Assembly (NCBI RefSeq): GCF_900102885.1
Contig: NZ_FNGE01000001.1
Location: 124,001 to 188,000 of the forward strand
Source of the DNA: Paracoccus chinensis
Lineage (GTDB): Bacteria; Pseudomonadota; Alphaproteobacteria; Rhodobacterales; Rhodobacteraceae
Direction: 5' to 3'
DNA: 64,000 bases
Below, piece after piece: positions 1-18,385 of this stretch. The notes beneath the pieces are model-generated. The model did not search any database. It was not told the origin of the DNA and was given only the letters and a program-made list of their open reading frames with translations. Both the position numbers and the translations under genes were made by a program. Position 1 is the stretch's first letter, and each line of letters opens with the position of its first letter.

Positions 1-1
1 G

Positions 2-532
2 CTCGTGCGCTATCGCACCATGACCTTCCGCACGCTGGCCAAGGCATCCTTTGACACGATCGAGACGACCGCCTCGGTGCTGTTCATCGTCACCGCCGCC
101 TCGATCTTCGCCTGGCTCCTGACGGTCAGCCAGGCAGCGCAGCTGTTTTCCGACTTCATGTTCTCGCTGACGGACAACTGGTGGACCTTCCTGATCGTGG
201 TCAACATCCTGCTGCTGATCGTGGGGGCGTTCCTGGACACGATCGCCGCGATCTCGATCCTGGTGCCGATCCTGATGCCGGTGGCCGCGCGCTATGGCAT
301 CGACCCGGTGCATCTGGGACTGATCCTCACGCTGAACCTGATGATCGGGCTGCTGACGCCGCCGGTGGGGATGGTGCTGTTCGTGCTGTCGCGCATCGCC
401 AAGATGTCGGTGGAACGGACGGCACTGGCGATCCTGCCTTGGATGATCCCGCTGTTCGTGGCGCTGCTGCTGATCACCTTCATCCCGGCGATCACCCTGT
501 GGCTGCCGACGCAACTCGGCCTGATCCGATGA
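2..532 (+). CDS. TRAP transporter large permease (DctM family), C-terminal part
   Basis: This is the end of a gene that begins before the window; the frame is open to the left edge and about 175 residues are visible. They are strongly hydrophobic, with several membrane segments, and contain stretches typical of the large 12-helix subunit of tripartite ATP-independent periplasmic (TRAP) transporters: a conserved helix with FLDTIAAISILVPILMP, and a following loop with LNLMIGLLTPPVGMVLF. TRAP permeases use an ion gradient to take up organic acids delivered by a periplasmic binding protein. Two sugar-acid dehydrogenases follow immediately, so the substrate is probably a hexonate such as idonate or gulonate; that is inference from context. 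The stop at 530-532 lies just before the idonate dehydrogenase, so the two are probably co-transcribed. Confidence 0.92.
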   Translation, partial: LVRYRTMTFRTLAKASFDTIETTASVLFIVTAASIFAWLLTVSQAAQLFSDFMFSLTDNWWTFLIVVNILLLIVGAFLDTIAAISILVPILMPVAARYGIDPVHLGLILTLNLMIGLLTPPVGMVLFVLSRIAKMSVERTALAILPWMIPLFVALLLITFIPAITLWLPTQLGLIR

Positions 533-543
533 AAGGGAACCCC

Positions 544-1587
544 ATGCGCAGCCGCGTCGCCCGCCTGTATGCCGCCCACGACCTGCGGGTCGAGGAGGAC
601 GAGGTCCCCACCCCCGGGCCGGGCGAGGTCCTGCTGCGCATGGCCGCGGGCGGGATCTGCGGGTCGGATCTGCATTATTATCACGACGGCGGCTTCGGCC
701 CCGTGCGGGTGCGCGAGCCGATCATCTCGGGGCACGAGGCCTCGGGCCGGGTCGCGGCTCTGGGGGAAGGCGTCGAGGGTCCCGCGCCCGGCACGCTGGT
801 CGCCGTCAGCCCCTCGCAGCCCTGCGGCGAGTGCGAATACTGCCGCGCGGACCAGCCGATCCACTGCCTGTCCATGCGCTTCATGGGCAGCGCCATGCGC
901 CTGCCGCATGAACAGGGGATGTTCCGCGACCTGATGGTGGTCCCTGCCGCGCAGGTCCACGCCTTTCCCGACACGACCACTCCGGCCGAGGCCGCCTGCG
1001 CCGAGCCGCTGGCCGTCTGCCTTCATGCCGTGGCACAGGCGGGTGGGCTCGCTGGCAAGCGCGTCCTGATCACCGGCGCGGGTCCCATCGGGCTTCTGGT
1101 GCTGGCCGCCGCGCGCCATGCGGGCGCAACCGACATCACCGTCACCGACCTGACCGACGCGGCGCTGGAGCGTGCGCGCGCGATGGGCGCCAGCCAAGCG
1201 ATCAACGTGGCAACCGACGCGGACGCGCTGGCGCCGCTGACAAGGGACAAGGGCCAGATCGACGTCGCCTTCGACTGCTCGGCCGCCGGACCCGCGCTGC
1301 GCAACGCATTCGCCGCGCTGCGCCCGCGCGGCACGCTGGTGCAGGTCGGCGTGACCGGGGATGTCACGATCCCGCTGAACGCGCTGGTCGGAAAGGAAAT
1401 CACCTGGCGCGGCTCTCAGCGCTTCCACCCCGAGTTTGCCGAGGCCGTACGCCTTATCGGCAGTCGGGCCATCGACGTGCGCCCGATCATCAGCCACTCC
1501 CTGCCGCTGGAACGTGCGGCCGAGGCCTTTGACCTTGCCTCGGACCGCAGCCTCGCCTGCAAGGTCCAGCTGAGCTTCGCCGAATGA
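544..1587 (+). CDS. idnD: L-idonate 5-dehydrogenase-like zinc alcohol dehydrogenase
   Basis: A 347-residue medium-chain dehydrogenase. It has the catalytic-zinc residues Cys39 and His64-Glu65 (GGICGSD, SGHEASG), the structural-zinc cysteines C94, C97, C100 and C108, and an NAD(P)-binding Rossmann glycine motif GAGPIGLL near residue 180. The segment SMRFMGSAMRLPHEQG is characteristic of the L-idonate 5-dehydrogenase branch, which oxidises L-idonate to 5-keto-D-gluconate. The start at 544 is preceded by an AAAGGGA ribosome-binding site 5-6 bases upstream; an earlier in-frame ATG at 529 overlaps the transporter stop and is less likely. It lies directly after a TRAP permease gene and before a dehydrogenase remnant, as part of a sugar-acid utilisation operon. 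The family is certain; the exact substrate is inferred. Confidence 0.85.
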   Translation: MRSRVARLYAAHDLRVEEDEVPTPGPGEVLLRMAAGGICGSDLHYYHDGGFGPVRVREPIISGHEASGRVAALGEGVEGPAPGTLVAVSPSQPCGECEYCRADQPIHCLSMRFMGSAMRLPHEQGMFRDLMVVPAAQVHAFPDTTTPAEAACAEPLAVCLHAVAQAGGLAGKRVLITGAGPIGLLVLAAARHAGATDITVTDLTDAALERARAMGASQAINVATDADALAPLTRDKGQIDVAFDCSAAGPALRNAFAALRPRGTLVQVGVTGDVTIPLNALVGKEITWRGSQRFHPEFAEAVRLIGSRAIDVRPIISHSLPLERAAEAFDLASDRSLACKVQLSFAE

Positions 1588-1600
1588 GGCGGGGTGCGCA

Positions 1601-1792
1601 GATGACCCGCGCTGGAACGAAATGATGGCGACCGCCGAAGCCATGACCGGCGACCAGCCCACGGCCCCCTTCCTGGCGCTGGAGGGGCTGTTTCCCGCAA
1701 TCCTCGCCACCAATGCCGAATGGCACGCTCAGGTCGATGACGCGATCCGCGCCGACCTCGCGTGCGCCCGGCCTGCCGGAGCCACGCGATGA
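1601..1792 (+). pseudogene. C-terminal remnant of a mannitol-dehydrogenase/fructuronate-reductase-family gene
   Basis: The 200 bases between the two zinc dehydrogenases hold an open frame of about 63 codons that reads DDPRWNEMMATAEAM, then FLALEGLFPAILATN and a final helix, ending in a TGA that overlaps the next start codon (ATGA at 1789-1792). This resembles the last helices of the long-chain mannitol dehydrogenase family, which includes fructuronate reductase (UxuB): an acidic DDP motif, then a leucine-rich segment with (I/L)FP. The catalytic and NAD domains are missing, and upstream there is only the idnD stop. The likeliest reading is that an internal deletion removed most of the gene and left its tail translationally coupled to the next gene. 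It could instead be a short real gene starting at ATG 1622 or 1625. The assignment is by eye and moderate. Confidence 0.5.
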
Positions 1793-2799
1793 AGGCCCTT
1801 GTCTGCGACGAACCCGGCCGCCTGAGCCTTGCCGAACGGCCCGAACCCGTGCGCGCGGAGGGCGAGGTTCTGGTCCGCATCCGCCATGTCGGCATCTGCG
1901 GCACGGACTTCCACATCTTCGGCGGCAAGCATCCCTTCCTCGAATACCCCCGCGTCATGGGGCACGAACTGTCGGGCACCGTCGAGGAAGCCCCGCCCGG
2001 CAGCGTGCTGAAGCCGGGCGATCCGGTCTACATTGTCCCCTACCTGTCCTGCGGCACCTGTCAGGCCTGCCGGATCGGGCTGACCAACGCCTGCTGCAAC
2101 ATCCGCGTCCTTGGCGTCCATTGCGACGGCGGCATGGCCGAGCTGGTCTCGGTTCCCGAGCCCAACGTGATCCCGACCGGCAACATCCCCCTGGCGGATG
2201 CCGCGATGATCGAGTTTCTCGCCATCGGCGCCCACGGCATCAGGCGCGGCGCCGTCACCGCCCGCGACCGCGTGCTTGTGACCGGGGCCGGGCCCATCGG
2301 CATGGCCGCGCTGCTGTTTGCCAAGGCGCGCGGCGCCGAGGTGACGGTGATGGACACCCGCGAGGATCGCCTTGCCTTTGCCCGCGACCGGTTGGGCGCG
2401 GACGCTGTCCTGCTGGCCGATGCGGATGCCGAGGACAACGCCCGCAGCCTCACCGGGTCCGACTGGTTCGACGTGGCCGTGGACGCCACCGGCGCCGCGC
2501 CGCCCATCGAGCGCGGCTTCGGCTTCCTCGCCCACGGCGCGCGCTATGTCCTGCTGTCGGTGGTGCGCGACCGCATCTCCTTCTCGGACCCCGAGTTCCA
2601 CAAGCGCGAGGCCACGCTGCTGGCCAGCCGCAATGCGCAACCCGACGACTTCGCCGAGGTCGTCCGCCAGATGCAGGCCGGCCGCATCCCGACACGGGCG
2701 CTGAATACTCACCGCGGGCAACTGGCCGACGGGGTGGGGCTGTTCGGCGAATGGTCGCGGCCCGAGGCGAGGGTGATCAAGGCGATCCTCGACCTCTGA
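1789..2799 (+). CDS. Zinc-dependent hexonate 5-dehydrogenase (L-gulonate/L-galactonate dehydrogenase-like)
   Basis: A 336-residue medium-chain zinc dehydrogenase. It shows the catalytic zinc residues Cys37 (GICGTD) and His59-Glu60 (MGHELSG), structural cysteines C88, C91, C94 and C102, and the nucleotide-binding GAGPIGMAALLF at about residue 168. It differs clearly from the idnD-like neighbour and looks closer to L-galactonate (LgoD) or L-gulonate 5-dehydrogenases, which yield a keto-hexonate or D-fructuronate. The ATG at 1789 has a GGAG motif 7 bases upstream and overlaps the stop of the preceding dehydrogenase remnant. A fructuronate reductase would be the expected next enzyme after L-gulonate oxidation, which makes that remnant meaningful. 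The substrate is inferred; the family is certain. It converges on pgm with a 15-base gap. Confidence 0.8.
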   Translation: MKALVCDEPGRLSLAERPEPVRAEGEVLVRIRHVGICGTDFHIFGGKHPFLEYPRVMGHELSGTVEEAPPGSVLKPGDPVYIVPYLSCGTCQACRIGLTNACCNIRVLGVHCDGGMAELVSVPEPNVIPTGNIPLADAAMIEFLAIGAHGIRRGAVTARDRVLVTGAGPIGMAALLFAKARGAEVTVMDTREDRLAFARDRLGADAVLLADADAEDNARSLTGSDWFDVAVDATGAAPPIERGFGFLAHGARYVLLSVVRDRISFSDPEFHKREATLLASRNAQPDDFAEVVRQMQAGRIPTRALNTHRGQLADGVGLFGEWSRPEARVIKAILDL

Positions 2800-2814
2800 G
2801 GATCGCCCCCGTGC

Positions 2815-13208
<10,394 letters not shown>

Positions 13209-13251
13209 GGTCGGCGGGTCCCGGCTCCCGGCCTCAGGGACCAAGGTCGAG

Positions 13252-13278
13252 GCCCCGTTAACCGTTAACCTTGGGGCA
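13252..13278. terminator. Possible terminator hairpin between convergent cgs and flgI
   Basis: GCCCC and GGGGC arms enclose two GTTAAC copies in the 181-base gap between two convergent genes. The position fits a shared terminator; there is no long T-run, so the call is weak. The remainder of the gap shows no gene. Confidence 0.35.
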
Positions 13279-13389
13279 AGACGTCCTCACCGCAAGGGCA
13301 AACAGGGGCATTCCCGAAGGCCAGATGGCCACATAAGGGGCAATCCCGCCCTGCATGGAAGGCGCGGCAGGCATCGGCCCCGCCTTCCC

Positions 13390-14493
13390 TCAGTTCACGA
13401 TGAACTCGGCGTGCAGCGCGCCCGCGGCATGGACGGCCTTGAGGATGTCGATCAGCTCGCGCGGGCGGACCCCCAGCGCGTTCAGCCCCGCGACCACGTC
13501 GGACAGCGAGGACTCTCCGCTGACCTCGGCAAAGCCGATTCCCGGCTCCTGCGTGATCTCGGCGTCGGTGCGCGGCACGACAACCGTCTCGCCGGGCGAG
13601 AAGGGATTGGGTTGCGACACCATGGGCGTCTCGCGCACCCGCAGCGTCAGGTTCCCCTGCGAGACCGCGACGCGGGAAATCCGCACCTCCTCGCCCATCA
13701 CGATGGTGCCCGAGCGGTGATCGACCACGACGCGGGCGCGGCTTTCCGGCTCGACCGAGATGTTCTCGATGCGGCCCACCAGCCGCGCCGGGTTCACCGT
13801 GCCGAGGCTGGTGGAGTCGATCGAGATCGTCGTCGCGTCCAGCAGCGTCGCCACCCCGTCCCCCAAGTCGTCGTTGATCGCCTTCTCGATCCGCGCGGCG
13901 GTGGTGAAGTCGGCCGAGCGCAGCGCCAGGCGGAAGCTCGACATCTGGCTGAAGTCGAAATCGACCTCGCGCTCGACCCGCGCGCCCGAGGGGATGTGCC
14001 CCGAGGTCGGCACCCCCTGGACGACCGAGGCGGCCTCGCCCTCGGCCGAGACGCCGCCCGCGATGATCGACCCTTGCGCCACCGCGTAGACCTCGCCATC
14101 GGCGGCATTCAGCGGCGTCATGATCAACGTGCCCCCGAGCAGGCTCTTCGCGTCGCCGATGGCCGAGACCGTGACGTCGATCTGCCCGCCCGCATGGGCG
14201 AAGGGCGGCAGCGTGCCGGTCACCATGACGGCCGCCACGTTCTTGGGCCGGAAGCTCTCGCCTGTGACGTTCACCCCAAGGCGTTCCAGCAGGCTGCCCA
14301 GCATCTCCTCGGTGTAGGGCGTGTTGCGCAGGCTGTCGCCGGTACCGTTCAGGCCGATCACCAGTCCGTAGCCCAGAAGGTCGTTGCCCCGGACCCCGTC
14401 CACGGTGGCCAGGTCCTTGATCCGGACCGGGGCCGCCCAGGCAAGGCAGGGCAGCAGCAGGACAAGCGCGAGAATCCGTGTGAATGCCGCCAT
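13390..14493 (-). CDS. flgI: Flagellar P-ring protein FlgI
   Basis: A 367-residue secreted protein that forms the periplasmic P-ring around the flagellar rod. It begins with a clear signal peptide (about residues 1-20, ending LAWA), and the mature part starts with the family hallmark RIKDLATVDGVRGNDLLGYG followed by GLNGTGDSLRNTPYT. Length and motifs agree with FlgI throughout, including the C-terminal RPRELIDILKAVHAAGAL. The start overlaps the flgL stop by the ATGA at 14492-14495 region, so it is the last gene of the motB-flgE-flgK-flgL-flgI series. The gene looks intact. Confidence 0.95.
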   Translation of the reverse strand: MAAFTRILALVLLLPCLAWAAPVRIKDLATVDGVRGNDLLGYGLVIGLNGTGDSLRNTPYTEEMLGSLLERLGVNVTGESFRPKNVAAVMVTGTLPPFAHAGGQIDVTVSAIGDAKSLLGGTLIMTPLNAADGEVYAVAQGSIIAGGVSAEGEAASVVQGVPTSGHIPSGARVEREVDFDFSQMSSFRLALRSADFTTAARIEKAINDDLGDGVATLLDATTISIDSTSLGTVNPARLVGRIENISVEPESRARVVVDHRSGTIVMGEEVRISRVAVSQGNLTLRVRETPMVSQPNPFSPGETVVVPRTDAEITQEPGIGFAEVSGESSLSDVVAGLNALGVRPRELIDILKAVHAAGALHAEFIVN

Positions 14494-15506
14494 CAGAGGT
14501 AATCCGTCAGCGAAAGGCGCGACAGCCGTGCCGTCAGGGCGTAAAGGTTCTGCAGGCTGGCCTCGGCCTGGGTCAGGGCCGTGGCGGTCTCATAGGGATC
14601 GGCGGCCAGGATGTCGGACCGCGCCAGCGACATCGCCGTGGTCTCGGCCGCGTTCCGGCTCGAGGCGCGCTCGACCGTTTCCTCCAGCAGGCCGACCTCG
14701 GCGCGCCGCATCGTCAGCGTGGTCCCGGCGCCGCTCACCTGCCGGCCGGCTTCGGCCAGCAGCGCGGCCTTGCCGTCCCGCGTCAGGCCGAGGTCGGGAT
14801 CGTCTGCCAGCGCCGCCATCGCCAAGCCCTTCAGAAGCCCGCGAAAGGATGGATCGAGCGCGCTCAGATCCTGCCGCACCGCCTTGTCGGGCGAGACCGC
14901 GACCTCGCGCGCGGCGGCATTGCCGTGGAACTGGCTGTCCGCGAACCCGCCCGCGCCCGCCGGGGCCTCGAACCAGGCCGCAAGCGCCAAGGTGATGTCG
15001 GCGGGCGCGGTCAGCCCAGCCACCTGGGCTTTCGCGGCGGCAAGGATATCCTCGGGATCGGAGAGGGGCGGCCTGTCCACGGCCGTCCCCGACAGCAGGT
15101 AGCGGCCGCCCACATCGACATTGAGCAGGCGCACGGCCGTCCCGAAATCCTGCCGCGCTTCCCCGGCCCGGACGGCAAGGCTGGTGTCGTCGCCCATGGT
15201 GGCCGCCGTCTGCAGACCGGGCCCCATGTCAACGGCAATCCCCTCGAGTTCTCCCATCGCGGCCTGCAGCCCGCCCAGTTCGACCTGCGCAAGAGCCGCG
15301 TTCCGGCCATGGGCCGCCAGCGCGGAAAGGCGTGCCTGCACCTGCGCCAGCCGCCCCATCTGGCCGTTCGTCGCGGCGGGGACATCGGCCTTGAGGCCGG
15401 TGGCGGCCTCTTGCGTCAGCGTGGCCAGCTGCGACTTGAGCTGTCCGCTTGACTGGCGAAGGATCGTGGCGCGCGCCAGGTCGCCCCCGGAAACAGGATT
15501 GCTCAT
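14493..15506 (-). CDS. flgL: Hook-filament junction protein FlgL (HAP3)
   Basis: A 337-residue flagellin-related protein starting MSNPVSGGDLARATILRQ and containing the flagellin-like N-terminal helix (QLATLTQEAATGLKAD), a low-complexity middle and a C-terminal helix ending in NLYALTARLSRLSLTDYL, as in HAP3 proteins. It connects the hook to the flagellar filament together with FlgK. The ATG at 15506 overlaps the end of flgK (ATGA), so translation would normally be coupled to it. A longer open frame to 15878 lies on top of flgK sequence and is not real. The gene itself appears intact although the upstream flgK is frameshifted, which could reduce its coupled translation. Confidence 0.88.
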   Translation of the reverse strand: MSNPVSGGDLARATILRQSSGQLKSQLATLTQEAATGLKADVPAATNGQMGRLAQVQARLSALAAHGRNAALAQVELGGLQAAMGELEGIAVDMGPGLQTAATMGDDTSLAVRAGEARQDFGTAVRLLNVDVGGRYLLSGTAVDRPPLSDPEDILAAAKAQVAGLTAPADITLALAAWFEAPAGAGGFADSQFHGNAAAREVAVSPDKAVRQDLSALDPSFRGLLKGLAMAALADDPDLGLTRDGKAALLAEAGRQVSGAGTTLTMRRAEVGLLEETVERASSRNAAETTAMSLARSDILAADPYETATALTQAEASLQNLYALTARLSRLSLTDYL

Positions 15507-16950
15507 GTCAGCCTCAGCATTGTCTGGAGCATCTCGTCGACGGCCTGCAGCACCTTCGCGTTCGAGGCATAGGCCCGTTCCAGCGCCAGCAGAGTCTCCA
15601 TCTCGCGGTCGCTGTCCACGCCGTCCTGCTGGCGCATCGCCTCGAAGGTCGCGGATTGCGCGGTCGCACCGCCCAGCACGCGCTCGGCCTCGATCCGCCC
15701 CGACGCGGCCCAGGAACTCAGGTCGGCGGCCAGGGTCGCGGCCGACCGGGGCACGGGGCTCATGCCCGCCAGCGAGGAGGGCCGCAGGGCACCAAGCGCC
15801 TCGTGCATTCCAAGCAGCAGGTCCGCGTTGCCGACCGGCCCCGGCGCGGATGCCTGAAGGCCGTCGCGCACCCGCCACAAGGCGCCCCCTGCCGCGGGAT
15901 CAGCGGCGGCGTTGACGGTCAGGCGCTGCGCCAGGCCGGGAACGGCGGTCGCCGCCCCGCCCGGGTCGGTGAACAGCCCCGGTGCGCCAGGGGGAAGCGT
16001 GGGGTCGGGGCCAGCGGCGAAGCGGTCGTGAATGTCCCGGGCCGCCGCGTCGAGGCTTGCCTGCGCGCCGGGCCCGTCGAGGTCGCGGATCTGGAAGTTG
16101 GCGGCCAGCCGCCCCCCGGCGAAGCGGCCCATCTGGGCGGGCGGGATCTCCTCACCGTTCAACCTCAGAAGGCCGAGGGCGGGCGCGCCCACCGCCTCGG
16201 CGGTCATGACCGGGACGGGCGAGAACTCGAAGCGCGCCGGCGCCGTGCCGTCCAGAAGCGTGCCGCCGGTGGCCGTGAACAGCGCGACCTTGCCATTCTC
16301 GCGGGGCAGTTCCTTGATCGGAACGATCTCGGACAGACCGTCCACGATCCGCTGGCGCTCGTCCAGAGGGCATTGGCGTCACCGCCGCTGGCCATCTGGA
16401 CGGCGATCTGCCGGTTGAGGTCCGCGACGCGCGCAAGTCCCGTGTTCAGCCGGTCGACGTCGGCGGCGATGGCGCGGTCGGCGTTGCCCCGCGCCTCCTG
16501 CACCCGGGCACCCAAGGCGTTGCAGGTTCCCGCAAGCGTGCGGGCGGCCGAGACGACGCGCGCGAGGCCCGTTTCGCTTTCCGGCCGCGCCCCGGCGGCC
16601 ACCAGCGCGCTGTCGAAGTCCGACAGCGCCGTGGCCAATGCCCCCGCCTCTCCCGGAACGCCGACGGCGTCGGACAGGGTCTTGTGGAACGCCGCCAGCG
16701 TTCCGGCCCGCGCCGCCTCGGCTTCCGCCAAGCGGCCCTGCGCCACGACCGAGTTGCGCAGGACGCGGGCCACGCCCTCGACCTGGACACCGCCCCCGCC
16801 GGCGATGACGGGACGCGAGGTCAGCTGCAGCTCGCGCCGGGCAAAGCCGGGCGTTGCCGCGTTGGCGAGGTTCGAGGCCACGACCTCGGTTCCGCGCGCG
16901 GCGGCCCCCAGGCCCGACAGGGCGTTCGACAGGGCGTTCGACAGGCTCAT
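15503..16950 (-). pseudogene. flgK: Hook-filament junction protein FlgK (HAP1), disrupted by a one-base frameshift
   Basis: Two frames together make one FlgK of about 482 residues. The first (16950 down to about 16370) starts MSLSNALSNALSGLGAAARG and has the rod-hook motif VASNLANAATPGFARREL. It reads SGGDANAL and then loses meaning. Directly after that point the next frame reads DERQRIVDGLSEIVPIKEL, the conserved FlgK segment, and continues to the stop at 15503 with a normal C-terminus (LLALERAYASNAKVLQAVDEML). One base is missing at about 16363-16369, where CTCTGGACGAG would need to be six bases before the GAC codon instead of five. FlgK is needed to attach the filament, so a real frameshift would affect flagellation; a sequencing or assembly error is equally possible. 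There is no sign of programmed frameshifting. Confidence 0.88.
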
Positions 16951-16981
16951 CTTCGGTCAACCCGCGGCATGGCACGGCCCC

Positions 16982-18298
16982 TCAGCGCTTGATGTTGGTG
17001 GTTTCCTGCAGCATCTCGTCCACCGTCTGGATGACCTTGGCGTTCGAGGAATAGGCGCGCTGGGTCTGGATCAGGTCGGTCAGCTCCGAGGCGACGTCGG
17101 TGGTCGATCCCTCGCGCGCATAGCCCGCGATCGCCCCCGTCGGCCCGTCGCCCGCGTCCCACAGGAAGAACGACCCCGAGGTGGTCGAGACCTGGTAGGT
17201 CTGGTTGTTCAGGGCGGTCAGCCCGTTCAGGTTCGGGACATCGACCAGCGGGATCTGGTAAAGGGTACGGATGAAGCCCGTGTCATAGGTCGCCCGCAGC
17301 ATCCCCTGCTCGTCGATCTCGACCGTCGCCAGGTTGCCGACGGGCGAGCCGTTCTTGGTGATGTTGGTCGGCGCGAAGTCGGCCGCGAACTGGGTCAGCC
17401 CGTTGCGGTCCCCCAGTCGCCCGATGCCGATCGTCATCGGTCCGCCCTGGACCTGCAGCGGAAGCTCACCCGTCGCCGGATCATAGGCCGGGCCCGTGAG
17501 CGTCGTCACCGAAGACAGGGTGCCGCTGCTCGGGGGTTGGTCGTTGAAGACCAGGGCGTAGCTGCCGATCAGGTTGGACGCGGGATCCATCGCGGCGTCC
17601 CGGATCTCCATTGTCCAGCCGTTGGAGGGCAGCGCGCCGGTGGCGGGGGTGGGCGTGAAGGTGACAAGCAGGTTCTCGGAGGTGCCGAGATTGCCGAAAT
17701 ACTCGATCGTGGCCGATTGCGGCGTCGGGATTGCGCCCGGCCGCGTGGCCCCGGCCGGCAGGTTGATGCCCAGCGACATGCGCGTGGTCGGGTCCGCCGA
17801 AGTCTGGTTGGTGTTCAGCACCACCGGCCGCAGCCCGCCCACCGCATCGCGCGTCTGCACCGGGATCGTCCCGTCCGCATTCGCGGGCCAGCCCATCAGC
17901 ACCAGCCCCGAATCGGTCCTGAGCACACCTTCTGCGTCGGGGCGGAAAGAACCGGTCGAGGTCATCATCATGGGCCGGTCCCCCATGCCCACGTCCAGAA
18001 GGACCGAGGGCATGACCGGCAGCATCCCCCGTCCCGTCGTGGCGATGTCCAGCGCGTTGGAGGAGGTGACCAGCGCGCCCTTTTCATCGATCAGCCGCGT
18101 GCTCATCCCCCGCACGCCGCCCGCCGAGTAAAGCCCCGCGCCGCGCGCCTGGCTGATCACCAGGCTTTCGAATTCCGTGTTCACCCGCTTGTAGCCATAG
18201 GTGCCAGAGTTCGCGATGTTGTCCGAAATGCCGGCCAGCCGCGTCGCGTTCGCGGCGAGGCCGGCGATTCCGGCATTGAGGGACGAGGAAATCGACAT
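16982..18298 (-). CDS. flgE: Flagellar hook protein FlgE
   Basis: A 438-residue protein with the axial-protein N-terminal motif SSSLNAGIAGLAANATRLAG followed by ISDNIANSGTYGYKRVNTEFESLV, and the matching C-terminal YSSNAKVIQTVDEMLQETTNIKR; these helices build the core of the hook. The middle holds the variable hook domains, with FGNLGTSENLLVTFTPTP-type sequence. The ATG at 18298 is preceded by AAGG 8 bases upstream; a GTG three codons earlier is possible but lies inside that site. It follows motB with an 87-base gap and precedes flgK by 31 bases. It is a standard-length hook protein for alphaproteobacteria and looks intact. Confidence 0.92.
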   Translation of the reverse strand: MSISSSLNAGIAGLAANATRLAGISDNIANSGTYGYKRVNTEFESLVISQARGAGLYSAGGVRGMSTRLIDEKGALVTSSNALDIATTGRGMLPVMPSVLLDVGMGDRPMMMTSTGSFRPDAEGVLRTDSGLVLMGWPANADGTIPVQTRDAVGGLRPVVLNTNQTSADPTTRMSLGINLPAGATRPGAIPTPQSATIEYFGNLGTSENLLVTFTPTPATGALPSNGWTMEIRDAAMDPASNLIGSYALVFNDQPPSSGTLSSVTTLTGPAYDPATGELPLQVQGGPMTIGIGRLGDRNGLTQFAADFAPTNITKNGSPVGNLATVEIDEQGMLRATYDTGFIRTLYQIPLVDVPNLNGLTALNNQTYQVSTTSGSFFLWDAGDGPTGAIAGYAREGSTTDVASELTDLIQTQRAYSSNAKVIQTVDEMLQETTNIKR

Positions 18299-18385
18299 TC
18301 GGATCACCTTGGTTGTGAGTCGCCGTTGAAGCGCAGGATGCAGGCAAGGGTTTAATTTCCCGCTAACGCGGGCCGCCGAAGCCGG

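Noticed and set aside
16355..16375. Programmed ribosomal frameshift in flgK
   Set aside because: There is no slippery heptamer or following stable pseudoknot, and flgK is not known to use frameshifting; mutation or sequencing error is simpler.
15449..18355. A 968-codon plus-strand frame opposite flgL-flgK-flgE
   Set aside because: It overlaps recognised flagellar genes and has the same composition as other antisense shadows.
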